Numbered from the stretch's first letter, positions 1 to 6,648 are shown. The stretch is DNA of 6,872 nucleotides from CAYFJO01 sp964343305 (GCA_964343305.1 CAYFJO010000542.1:1-6872), one strand, 5' to 3'. Notes: a model not told the origin generated them from the letters alone. Made by a program: numbers and translations.

Positions 1-953
1 GCCACTTCCATGAACGTGTAGATTTCGATTGTCTCGTCCGCAGTGACCGGCGGCTTGCGTGTCTTGAAAAAACGGACGATTTCGACCAATAGCGGCTCAT
101 ATCCGCTGAAGCCGCCAATCGCCTCGATTCCCTTCGTGCCGAAAGCTGTGCCGCCGTACCCGCCTGCATAACCGTTGTTGTCTTTTCGGCGTCCGCGAAA
201 CGTCCCGATGCGACCGTCCCGCCAGCGGCCAACCGCGACATCGGTGTTGGCGGAATGAACTCGAGTCACCATCTCGCAGCCTGGCCCCATGACCGTGAAT
301 AATGTCTCCACGCCGTGAATTCCGTACCAGAAGAAGTCGGGATGCGTTGGCTCGATCGGACAAGGACTGAAAGCGTCACACGCCGTGACGTCGCCGACCG
401 AACCTGCCACGATCGCTTTGGCGCCATCGGTGTAACGCAGCGATGAAGATGAAAAGACCGGAGTCTCGAAGTGCTTCGCGACGTCATACAACAACACGAC
501 GTCCGCCAGCGATCCGGCAACTGGCTTATCGACAAACAGTGGTTTCCGGGCACGCAGCACAGGCAACGCCTGTTTCAGATGAGGATTGCCGTCGATCGAT
601 TCCAACAGGACAACATCAACTCGCTTCAGCAATTCGTCGATCGATGGAACGATGTCAATCCCCAACGCTTGAATCTCCTTCGTCACTTTGGGCAAGTAGC
701 GAACACTTTCGGCAACATTGGGGCTGTGCGAGGAGACGGCGGCAACAACCCGGCAACCTGATAACTCTGGCGGCTGCTCCGGATTGTTTAGAACACGCGA
801 AAATGCAGATGCATGGGATGTATCCAATCCGATCACTCCCACACGTAGATCTCGTTTCGTTTCGTCTTGAGATTGGGCCGGTTCGGCCAAACCGATGAAG
901 AGAACTACTGATACTAGATATCGCGTGATGATCCAAGTATTACAAACATTCAT
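1..953 (-). CDS. Secreted Gfo/Idh/MocA family oxidoreductase (C-terminus cut by window edge)
   Basis: An uninterrupted frame gives 317 residues before the window ends. Residues 1-28 look like a signal peptide or membrane anchor: R11, a hydrophobic run at 13-23, then AQS before the mature start. A Rossmann-type strand and turn follows at 38-47 (VGVIGLDTSH), where the usual glycine-rich NAD(P) loop is replaced by GLDTSH, a variant I associate with planctomycete members. D142-K143-P144 matches the family's (E/D)KP motif, whose lysine is catalytic in characterised members. GIHGVETL at 211-218 supplies a histidine (H213) in the second, substrate-binding domain. The family oxidises or reduces sugars and related compounds with NAD(P); exported members often carry a tightly bound cofactor. 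The ATG at 953 is chosen because a GAGGTG ribosome site sits just upstream and the signal peptide starts there. It lies 72 bp downstream of the large PQQ-propeller gene on the same strand, so co-transcription is likely. The substrate is unknown. Confidence 0.9.
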   Translation of the reverse strand, partial: MNVCNTWIITRYLVSVVLFIGLAEPAQSQDETKRDLRVGVIGLDTSHASAFSRVLNNPEQPPELSGCRVVAAVSSHSPNVAESVRYLPKVTKEIQALGIDIVPSIDELLKRVDVVLLESIDGNPHLKQALPVLRARKPLFVDKPVAGSLADVVLLYDVAKHFETPVFSSSSLRYTDGAKAIVAGSVGDVTACDAFSPCPIEPTHPDFFWYGIHGVETLFTVMGPGCEMVTRVHSANTDVAVGRWRDGRIGTFRGRRKDNNGYAGGYGGTAFGTKGIEAIGGFSGYEPLLVEIVRFFKTRKPPVTADETIEIYTFMEV

Positions 954-957
954 GCGT

Positions 958-963
958 CACCTC
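958..963 (-). promoter_or_regulatory. Ribosome binding site of the oxidoreductase gene
   Basis: Read on the minus strand this is GAGGTG, four bases before the ATG at 953. It supports that start and suggests independent translation initiation within a two-gene transcript. The 72-bp gap (954-1025) shows no clear terminator hairpin. Confidence 0.6.
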
Positions 964-1025
964 ACGTTGTTTCAAGGCTATTTCATGTTCGCGACAAGTT
1001 GGCGGGCGGTGTTGAATTGGCGAAC

Positions 1026-4000
1026 TTACTGCTGAGGGCTGACAGTGATGACTGTGAGCGTTCGGGCCGGTAGCGTGAAACGTACAGACGTGGGGCCGCG
1101 CGGGTTTCGCCGGGCTTCCACAGCGAACGTCTTGCGCCAGTTGGGATCGTTCGCCCGGCCATCCTGATCGGGGTCCGGTCCCACAGTGGCTTGGTAAGTT
1201 CCCGGCGCAAGCTCCCACAGGTTGGCTGTGATCGCGCGGGGCTCCGGATCGAAACAATACAAGTGGACCTGTAACTCGCTGGAACTGTTGCGGCGAACCA
1301 GCGCACAGAAATCCTCGCCAACATCGTTCCAAGTCACCGCTAGTTGAGGCCACACTGCCTCGACCGGCGCCGGACCACCAAGGTACATCAGAGACAATGC
1401 TGACTCGCTGTTTTGAATCTTGTGCGCGGGGTGATCGTTGGAAGTGACGCGCGGCTCGCTCTTGTCGTAGAACCAGTACGTGAACGCGCCCCATTTGTCG
1501 TTCAGGCAGGAACTCAGATTCCATCCCAGCATGGACAGATACTCTTCGTGACCGGTAAGCTGCCATCCCAGGTAGAGCTGCGACCCCACCGAACATCGAG
1601 ACTCCTTGTAAGCTCCGACCGTGAGTGGCCGGTCTTTGTACCAAAGTGTTTTGCTACTGCGGTCGAGAAAGACGTAGCTCTTTTCACCTTCGACCAGACT
1701 GTCGCGGACGCGCGACGTCCAACGGGTCAAGTGTGCGTCGAATTGTGTGTCACCTGTGGCTTGACGATACAGAACGGCAATCAGAGCAAGTTGTTCGAAG
1801 AGTCCGGTCAAATCCTCTTTGCCTGCTCTACTGAAATCCTGTTCGTTCAGATCAGGTGTGTCGATGAGCCACGCTGTCTTATGAATGGCGTCGACCCAGG
1901 GCATATCGTTGACCGACCACTCTAGGACAGACTTTCTTAGCAACTCGCGAACCGGCTCAAGAAAACGGTCATCGCCGGAGATGTGATAACAGCCGATCAG
2001 ATGGAACACCGTAGACCGCATCGACGACAGCCGCGGGTGTGTGCCGAGTGATTGGCCCGTTGGCCATTGAATCCGGTGAGGAAGCATGCCCTTAATTCGT
2101 CCCCGAGTTTCGGTATCCTCGATGGCATCAACCCATGTGCGTCCATAGTCGAGCATCACCTTTTTGGCATGCTCATCGTCATTCGCCCAAACGGCGTACA
2201 TGGCTGGCTTCAGCGCCTTGGCTGCTTCGGGAATGTCGAACGGTCTTTCACTTTCGCGTGTTACCGGCTTTTCTGTCCGAGGATCAAAGCCGAAATAGTC
2301 ACTGCGGAATTGCAGGTACCCTCTCTGGTTTCGACTGAGAAAATGCTCGGCCATGGTCTGCACTGAGCGGCGGCACCGCTGGGACCACTTGGGATTGGCG
2401 TTATCCAACACGACCATCATCGGCTGGCTGTAACTGACATTTTCGGCAGCGTGCTCGACATCCGTCAGCCGGTCATAGCCGAATCGCTCCAAGAACGGAC
2501 GGCTCTTCCACACACCGTCGGCCAGCAGTTGAAGTGAGCGGCGCACCTTCACGTCGTCCTGGGCCAATACGAGCAGGGGCCAGCCGCAGACCAGTTCCAC
2601 ATCGTCCTCGTAACCGCCACCGAACTGGCCATCGGGCTGTTGATGGTCGATCCAGTAGTAGGCCCAGTTGCGCAGCCGCGCCATGCAATCGCGCTGGGCC
2701 AAGGCCCACTCTGGAGCGTCGAGTTCGCGGTATTGTCGCGTGTCGCCAGAAATGCGATCCAACACGGCCTCGTACTTTTGTGATTCTTCGATCAGTCGCA
2801 GCCGCGTCTGCAGCGAGCGAAACCGTGTGCGGGCGATGCTCGGACCTTCGGCCTTGGGAGCAAGAGACGCAATGACTGCGCGAAGCGCGTCGGGATCGTG
2901 ACCTGCATCGGCCGGTGAAGGCGGAAACGGACTTGGCTCGACTTTGCGTGTCGCCTGACCTGCGGCGGCGTAGACGGCCAGGTCGGCGACGTGGGCGAAG
3001 GCATTGTCGGCTCGACGGGTACCGAGAATGCGCAGCCGAATTCGATCGAGCTGTACTGCCGGAAACTGCACGCGGATCACTTTGTCCGTGTTCTCTCGCA
3101 CTCGCGCCAACGGATGAGCGCCGTCCCAGGCGTCGCCCAATCCGGCGAACAGGTCGAAGTCCTTGAGGCGAAGCTGCCCCTTGAGCTTGCTGGTGGCCAC
3201 CACTACGGTGTCGACGTTACAATGCTCCTCGAAGCGCACATCTACATTCAGCGGGTTGAGCGCCAGGTCACCAGGACCGGTGGACCACCAGGTCTCGGAA
3301 TGATCGTCGATCATCCGCTGGGCATCCGCCTGCTCACCTTGGATTCGGCTTTGTGCGGTGATCCTTGCGCCGTGGGCGAGATTCGGCCGGTCATCGGTAG
3401 CCGACGTCACCTTGCGACCGATCTCGGTGATCGGCACTAGCCGCGCATCGGGTTCATGAGCCGCGGCCATCTGGTTGGTCTGCGGGTCGCCAAACGGTCC
3501 CGGCCACTCGGCGGTTGACCGCTCTGCGAACTTTGTGACCACAATGGCATCCTGCCACAGATCGCCGCTTAAGATGCGACCGTGTGCCATCACGTGTGTC
3601 GCGCACGAGGTGATCATGCGACCGTAGTCGTAGACTTCCTCCAGTTTGCCGGTGCTGGCGTTGATGCGAAAACACTTCGTCGTTTGCGGCGGCGAGCCCC
3701 CGTTTTCCGCGTAGAAATACCCGTTGGAATACGGCACGTTGAGGATGCCGATGTAATCGAATTTCGACAGGTCACATTTCCAAACGATCTTCCCGTTAGA
3801 AACGGAGTAGGCGGCAATGTACTTCCATTTGTCGCCCGTGTAGTTTTTGCTCCAACCGTTGCCGCTGCCGCAGACAAGCTTGCCTTCGGCATACGTCAGC
3901 GTGTCCTTCTTTCCGTTGGGTAGACCGGTCCGCTCCCACGCCAGATTCAGGTCCTTGTCATAGACTCGAATCGCCGAGTCCCATTCCGGCTTGCCATACC

Positions 4001-4751
4001 ACCGCGTGGTCACGAAGTCGCCGTGCGAGTCGCTGACCAGCACAGTGTTCCATGAGATGCACTTGTGGGGCTGGGCAACACTGACTTCTTTCAGGACGTG
4101 ACCGTCGGTGGCGCGAATCTTCAAGACTTTGCCGTCGCACTGGTAATAGACCAAGCCGTCTTGTTGGTGCACGCATGGGGTGATGCCTCCAGTGCTGCGC
4201 TGCTTCACCCACCAGACGTCTTCGCCCGTCTCGCCCGAAATGGCGTGTAGCCCGTTCGTGCAGGCCATCATCAGCAGCTTCGATCCGTCGTCGCGTTTGT
4301 AGTAGGAGTATCCGAAGAAATACGCTCCCGGCTGATTGGCCGCGCCGATCCACTCAACCTGCCCACTGTCCCGATTCATGGCGAGCGTGCGCGCCTTTTT
4401 GTGTTCGTGGGCAATTACCAGCCAGGTTCCGTCCTTCTTCTGAAACACCAGTGGAGAGCTGTCGTAGGTGAATCCGAAGTCGTACGATCTGATCTTCTTG
4501 AACGTCTTCAGATCAAAGGCAACGACGCACGGAAAACTCTCCGTCCTGGTAACTCCCGTTCGTCGGGAGTAGTCGTTTGCCGTGAAGTAGGCGACACCAT
4601 CGGCAACGACGCCGCCTTGCGAGTAAAAGTCCAAGCCCGACGGCGACTGTGGGTTGATTTGCGGCGGCGTCTGCTGCGACCAGGCCGCGGACGTTAGCAA
4701 GCACAACATGCAGACGATCTCCGCCCCAACTCGAATCGGAACCTTTCTCAT
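1026..4751 (-). CDS. Large exported PQQ-like beta-propeller / discoidin-like / helical-toroid protein, 1241 aa
   Basis: Residues 1-25 form a signal peptide (MRKVP start, hydrophobic 10-19, AWS before a QQ mature start). Residues about 40-410 read as a PQQ/BamB-type propeller, with blade signatures SGQVEW (129-134), TGEDVWW (175-181), DGHVLKE (216-222) and NGKIVW (319-324). Residues about 455-597 look like a discoidin (F5/8 type C) sandwich: N457, ARITAQS (462-468), the IDD/ETWWS region (481-490) and a terminal LAVYA. Residues about 615-1130 are helix-rich with WIDHQQPDGQFGGGYEDDVE (700-719), reminiscent of alpha/alpha-toroid lyases and glycosidases. Residues about 1131-1241 are predicted beta, with a DPDQDG calcium-loop-like segment at 1193-1198. 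The frame stays open back to 5375, but the ATG at 4751 is preferred because of its ribosome site and signal peptide, and because the extension runs antisense to pseudogenes. A role in binding or cleaving polysaccharide outside the cytoplasm is inference; I do not recognise a named family for the whole chain. Confidence 0.88.
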   Translation of the reverse strand: MRKVPIRVGAEIVCMLCLLTSAAWSQQTPPQINPQSPSGLDFYSQGGVVADGVAYFTANDYSRRTGVTRTESFPCVVAFDLKTFKKIRSYDFGFTYDSSPLVFQKKDGTWLVIAHEHKKARTLAMNRDSGQVEWIGAANQPGAYFFGYSYYKRDDGSKLLMMACTNGLHAISGETGEDVWWVKQRSTGGITPCVHQQDGLVYYQCDGKVLKIRATDGHVLKEVSVAQPHKCISWNTVLVSDSHGDFVTTRWYGKPEWDSAIRVYDKDLNLAWERTGLPNGKKDTLTYAEGKLVCGSGNGWSKNYTGDKWKYIAAYSVSNGKIVWKCDLSKFDYIGILNVPYSNGYFYAENGGSPPQTTKCFRINASTGKLEEVYDYGRMITSCATHVMAHGRILSGDLWQDAIVVTKFAERSTAEWPGPFGDPQTNQMAAAHEPDARLVPITEIGRKVTSATDDRPNLAHGARITAQSRIQGEQADAQRMIDDHSETWWSTGPGDLALNPLNVDVRFEEHCNVDTVVVATSKLKGQLRLKDFDLFAGLGDAWDGAHPLARVRENTDKVIRVQFPAVQLDRIRLRILGTRRADNAFAHVADLAVYAAAGQATRKVEPSPFPPSPADAGHDPDALRAVIASLAPKAEGPSIARTRFRSLQTRLRLIEESQKYEAVLDRISGDTRQYRELDAPEWALAQRDCMARLRNWAYYWIDHQQPDGQFGGGYEDDVELVCGWPLLVLAQDDVKVRRSLQLLADGVWKSRPFLERFGYDRLTDVEHAAENVSYSQPMMVVLDNANPKWSQRCRRSVQTMAEHFLSRNQRGYLQFRSDYFGFDPRTEKPVTRESERPFDIPEAAKALKPAMYAVWANDDEHAKKVMLDYGRTWVDAIEDTETRGRIKGMLPHRIQWPTGQSLGTHPRLSSMRSTVFHLIGCYHISGDDRFLEPVRELLRKSVLEWSVNDMPWVDAIHKTAWLIDTPDLNEQDFSRAGKEDLTGLFEQLALIAVLYRQATGDTQFDAHLTRWTSRVRDSLVEGEKSYVFLDRSSKTLWYKDRPLTVGAYKESRCSVGSQLYLGWQLTGHEEYLSMLGWNLSSCLNDKWGAFTYWFYDKSEPRVTSNDHPAHKIQNSESALSLMYLGGPAPVEAVWPQLAVTWNDVGEDFCALVRRNSSSELQVHLYCFDPEPRAITANLWELAPGTYQATVGPDPDQDGRANDPNWRKTFAVEARRNPRGPTSVRFTLPARTLTVITVSPQQ

Positions 4752-4760
4752 CGTACAAAT

Positions 4761-4767
4761 CCTCCGG
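4761..4767 (-). promoter_or_regulatory. Ribosome binding site fixing the start of the 1241-aa protein
   Basis: The minus strand reads CCGGAGG here, nine bases before the ATG at 4751. With the signal peptide that follows, this decides the start against the much longer open frame reaching 5375. I see no convincing sigma70 promoter in the roughly 100 bases further upstream; the best candidate (TTGATG, 17 bases, TGTTAT) matches only four of six bases in each box. Confidence 0.65.
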
Positions 4768-4858
4768 CCGCCGCGATTAATCATCAGACAATCATTGTAA
4801 GAGTGACAGGCCAATCGATAACACCCCGTCTTCGTCGGCCCATCAAATCGAATCGCAT

Positions 4859-5191
4859 TTGGCCACCAAAACCTTCCATACGCTGAAGAATCAAGGGGAT
4901 CACTTCGAGCACAACTCTGGGCATGGTCAGCAGCATTTGTCAGTGGTCTTGGCGATGCTGATGATGTTGGCGTTTCTGGTGGACCAAACGCAGGAACTGT
5001 GTTGTCCGTTGTTTCAAGCGGTTCGTGCGAAGCTGAGCAGCCGCCGTTTGTTGTGGGACCATGTGCGTTCGCACTTCCGCCACAGCCGGCTGGAATCGAT
5101 GCAGCAACTGCAGGAAGCGATCCTCTACGACTTTGCCAAGGAGATGCCTCTTCCCAGCCTTGGGTCCCGCTGTTTGGCGCGAGTCCCTTGA
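4859..5191 (+). pseudogene. C-terminal remnant of a DDE (IS4-like) transposase
   Basis: The frame (open from 4781; a TTG lies at 4859) encodes about 95 residues that I recognise as the tail of a DDE transposase common in planctomycetes and other bacteria. It has a TLKNQGDHFEHNSGHGQQHL segment followed by the hydrophobic LAMLMMLAFLVDQTQELCCPLFQA helix region (4895-5020 approximately) and a SRRLLWDHVRSHF segment. The region normally upstream, holding the catalytic aspartates, is absent: the similarity begins abruptly near 4865 and the frame closes upstream at 4778. Similarity fades after about 5155, where the sequence passes into sulfatase remnants. The exact IS family is uncertain. It cannot be active alone and marks an old insertion just upstream of the 1241-residue protein gene. 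Confidence 0.75.
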
Positions 5192-5249
5192 GTCGGTATG
5201 GCAGACAACCTTCCGTGCTTGCTCCCATGCAGGTATCACATTTCTTCAT

Positions 5250-5735
5250 GGCTATGTTTCCGCGGCATTCGGCAAGTGGGATCTCAATGGGCATGGCGTT
5301 AATTTCCCGAACAATATCACACCGATCAAGCACGGCTTCGATCACTTCTATGGTCGTCCTGCCGGTGGACCTCAACGGCCTCTACGGTGACTCCGTTCAG
5401 AAAATGGATCACCACATCGACCGACTGCTGGAAAAGCTGAAAGAGTGGAACCTTGAGCAGCGGACCATGGTGATCTTCACCAGCGACAACGGCCCGTGGC
5501 ATCTGCATGTGGGGCATCCGAAAAACAAAGGGAAGGAGGGGGGCGGACCGTTTCGCGCCGGCAGTCCGGGACCGCTGCGTGAACAGAAGACCGAAACCTG
5601 ACATCGGTGAGAAGACCAACATCGCCACACGGCATCCGGATGTCGTCGAGCGTCTCCTGAAGAAGGTTGAACAAGTACGCGCCGACATCGGAGACTACGA
5701 CCAAATGGGCGAGACCGGCCGCACGCACTCGAAGA
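5250..5735 (+). pseudogene. Decayed arylsulfatase: three colinear blocks in shifted frames
   Basis: Block A (about 5250-5365) reads GYVSAAFGKWDLNGH, then PIKHGFDHFYG, matching the sulfatase GY..A.FGKWHLG / HGFD.FYG region. Block B (about 5353-5601, another frame) reads DLNGLYGDSV, a helix DRLLEKLKEWNL, then TMVIFTSDNGPW, the hallmark SDNGP metal-site region, and SPGPLRE before a TGA at 5599. Block C (about 5580-5735, third frame) reads DIGEKTNIATRHPDVVERLL and VRADIGDYDQMG, the usual C-terminal DxxExxN / LGDY region. The N-terminal part with the C/S-x-P-x-R formylglycine motif is missing. The roughly 100 residues between A and B, and the segment between B and C, are also gone. The gene would have hydrolysed sulfate esters, probably on sulfated polysaccharide, but no product can be active. 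The block order is that of an intact sulfatase, so internal deletions explain it best. Confidence 0.82.
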
Positions 5736-5842
5736 ATCGTCTCCGCGCCTTCGGGGCAGTTCCAGAATTTCTCCGTGCCCTTCACGCGATAATTGATTTC
5801 CTTGATCAGCGATTCCATTATCGACGTCGAGACCGGATACAA
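5720..5842 (-). pseudogene. C-terminal remnant of a second transposase (antisense to the sulfatase remnants)
   Basis: The minus strand from 5842 downward encodes PVSTSIMESLIKEINYRVKG, then TEKFWNCPEGAETILRVRAA. This matches a transposase tail I know from planctomycetes: a (V/M)ESL(V/I)KE.N.RVKGTEKFW core, then GAE.IL..RAA.L. A TGA lies immediately upstream of the TTG at 5842, so nothing of the N-terminal or central DDE region is attached. It differs in sequence from the transposase fragment at 4859-5191, so two insertion-sequence lineages are represented. Its C-terminal end overlaps, on the opposite strand, the last codons of sulfatase block C. The junction therefore lies near 5720-5735, and at the other end near 5832-5842 against another sulfatase fragment. 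Further residues in the frame (down to 5477) are antisense to the sulfatase and not meaningful. Confidence 0.75.
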
Positions 5843-5906
5843 TCACTCACTCCGCACCAAACGCTGGCGTTACACCCGCTACCGCGCGTTGTCATCCGGT
5901 TTCTGA
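5832..5906 (+). pseudogene. Short fragment of another sulfatase (iduronate-2-sulfatase-like region)
   Basis: This frame gives TGYNHSLRTKRWRYTRYRAL and stops at 5904. It resembles the (N)H(S/A)(V/L)R(T/S).RWRYIRY block found before the C-terminal end of iduronate-2-sulfatase and choline-sulfatase-type enzymes. Only about 20 residues are recognisable. In intact sulfatases this block precedes the DxxExxN block, but here it lies downstream of it. It therefore cannot be a simple continuation of the sulfatase remnant at 5250-5735 and comes from another gene or a rearrangement. The fragment abuts the antisense transposase remnant and is too short to be functional. Confidence 0.55.
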
Positions 5907-5944
5907 GAGGCCTTTGTGATTATCGGTTGCTCGGGTTGAGCGAA

Positions 5945-5980
5945 CCTGTCGGAATTTAACGATTCCGTAAAGTTGACAGG
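5945..5980. repeat. Nested inverted repeat, possible hairpin or operator
   Basis: CCTGTC (5945-5950) pairs with GACAGG (5975-5980). Inside, GGAAT (5951-5955) pairs with ATTCC (5962-5966) around a six-base loop, leaving GTAAAGTT as a one-sided bulge. The right arm overlaps the predicted -35 box. It could be a structured leader, a protein-binding site or chance. Confidence 0.4.
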
Positions 5981-6000
5981 CCGACCTTTCCGATGATAAC
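5973..6000 (+). promoter_or_regulatory. Predicted sigma70-type promoter for the 6042-6599 gene
   Basis: A perfect TTGACA (5973-5978) is followed after 16 bases by GATAAC (5995-6000), four of six matches to TATAAT. Transcription would begin near 6007, giving a leader of roughly 35-47 bases before the candidate ATGs at 6042 and 6054. This is a consensus match only, and planctomycete promoters can be divergent. Confidence 0.45.
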
Positions 6001-6005
6001 GGAAA
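5987..6005. repeat. Small inverted repeat over the -10 region
   Basis: TTTCCG (5987-5992) and CGGAAA (6000-6005) are exact inverted copies separated by seven bases, spanning the predicted -10 box. The nearby CGGAAT/ATTCCG pair at 5950-5967 has almost the same half-sites (CGGAA / TTCCG), so the region carries two related dyads. Confidence 0.4.
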
Positions 6006-6041
6006 CAGATTTGGGACTGGGCGGATTTCCCCACACGGAAC

Positions 6042-6599
6042 ATGCACTGCTATATGAAAAACACAAATCCACATTGGTCGATGAATTCACTTACCTTTCT
6101 GTTTGCTTTGTTCGTTTGCGCAAACTTATTTGCGGATGAACCGTTGAACTCGCAATTCGCGATCAAGAGAGCGACGACTTCGGCCGCGGATTTAGCCCTT
6201 CAACCAGGTGGCATCATCCATGGGCAACTGACCGACTCGATGGGTCAATCGAGACCGAATACGCCCATCGCATTGATTCTTCTCGGCACGTCCAATAAGC
6301 AACTTCCCGTTGTCGCCTCGTCAACTTCCGACGAGAAAGGCCGCTTCATGTTTCGATCGATTCGCCCAGGGAGTTATGAACTGAGAACCAATTCAGGGCG
6401 TCGAGTCGTGCGGCTCTGGGCAATTGGTATCGCTCCACCGTCCGCCGATCAAACGGTTCATGTCGTCGACCAATCGCAGGTCGTGCGAGGTCAAGGCATT
6501 TTGTCGTCTTCTTTTGCCACGCCGGAGAGCGTGCTCTTTTTCGGAATGATTGGCCTAGGAGCGGGCCTAACGATCGCAATCGCGGAAACCGGCAGCTAG
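6042..6599 (+). CDS. Small secreted/membrane-anchored carboxypeptidase-regulatory-like protein, 185 aa
   Basis: The frame encodes 185 residues from the ATG at 6042. In-frame ATGs at 6054 (MKNTNPHW) and 6081 (MNSLTFLF) are alternatives; none has a strong ribosome site, and 6054 gives a typical signal peptide with an early lysine. A hydrophobic stretch at 15-30 ends in LFA before DEP, a plausible signal cleavage site. Residues about 54-116 match the carboxypeptidase-regulatory-like (transthyretin-type) beta-sandwich: G-x-I-x-G-x-L-x-D at 57-65, a TPIALILL strand, then SDEKGRFMFRSIRPGSYEL (96-114). RLWAIGIAPPSADQ (124-137) and VVRGQG (147-152) follow. Residues 163-181 form a glycine-rich membrane segment ending in AETGS. 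I recall similar short proteins as a recurrent planctomycete cell-envelope type of unknown role. A promoter is predicted just upstream. It converges on the transposase end with 49 bp between. Confidence 0.82.
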   Translation: MHCYMKNTNPHWSMNSLTFLFALFVCANLFADEPLNSQFAIKRATTSAADLALQPGGIIHGQLTDSMGQSRPNTPIALILLGTSNKQLPVVASSTSDEKGRFMFRSIRPGSYELRTNSGRRVVRLWAIGIAPPSADQTVHVVDQSQVVRGQGILSSSFATPESVLFFGMIGLGAGLTIAIAETGS

Positions 6600-6648
6600 C
6601 TAAACCGCGCTAAGTTCTTCCCCGTCTCGATCCAGGGAAATCGCACGT

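Noticed and set aside
443..898. A 151-codon + strand frame
   Set aside because: It is antisense to the oxidoreductase, whose minus frame is continuous and motif-rich.
954..1025. Possible terminator or promoter between the two minus-strand genes
   Set aside because: No GC-rich stem with a T-run and no good -35/-10 pair was found; simple co-transcription fits.
940..1644. A 234-codon minus-strand frame overlapping both real genes
   Set aside because: It is in another frame of the same strand across the C-terminus of the 1241-residue gene and the start of the oxidoreductase, and has no protein-like motif.
1413..1925. A 170-codon open frame on the + strand
   Set aside because: It lies entirely antisense to the large, domain-rich minus-strand gene, shows no recognisable motif, and its codon pattern mirrors that gene.
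5409..5846. Minus-strand frame of 145 codons opposite the sulfatase remnants
   Set aside because: The sulfatase motifs are on the + strand; only the frame starting at 5842 on the minus strand carries transposase similarity.
6600..6648. Shared terminator or IS terminal repeat between the convergent genes
   Set aside because: No stable hairpin and no inverted-repeat candidate could be identified by eye in these 49 bases.
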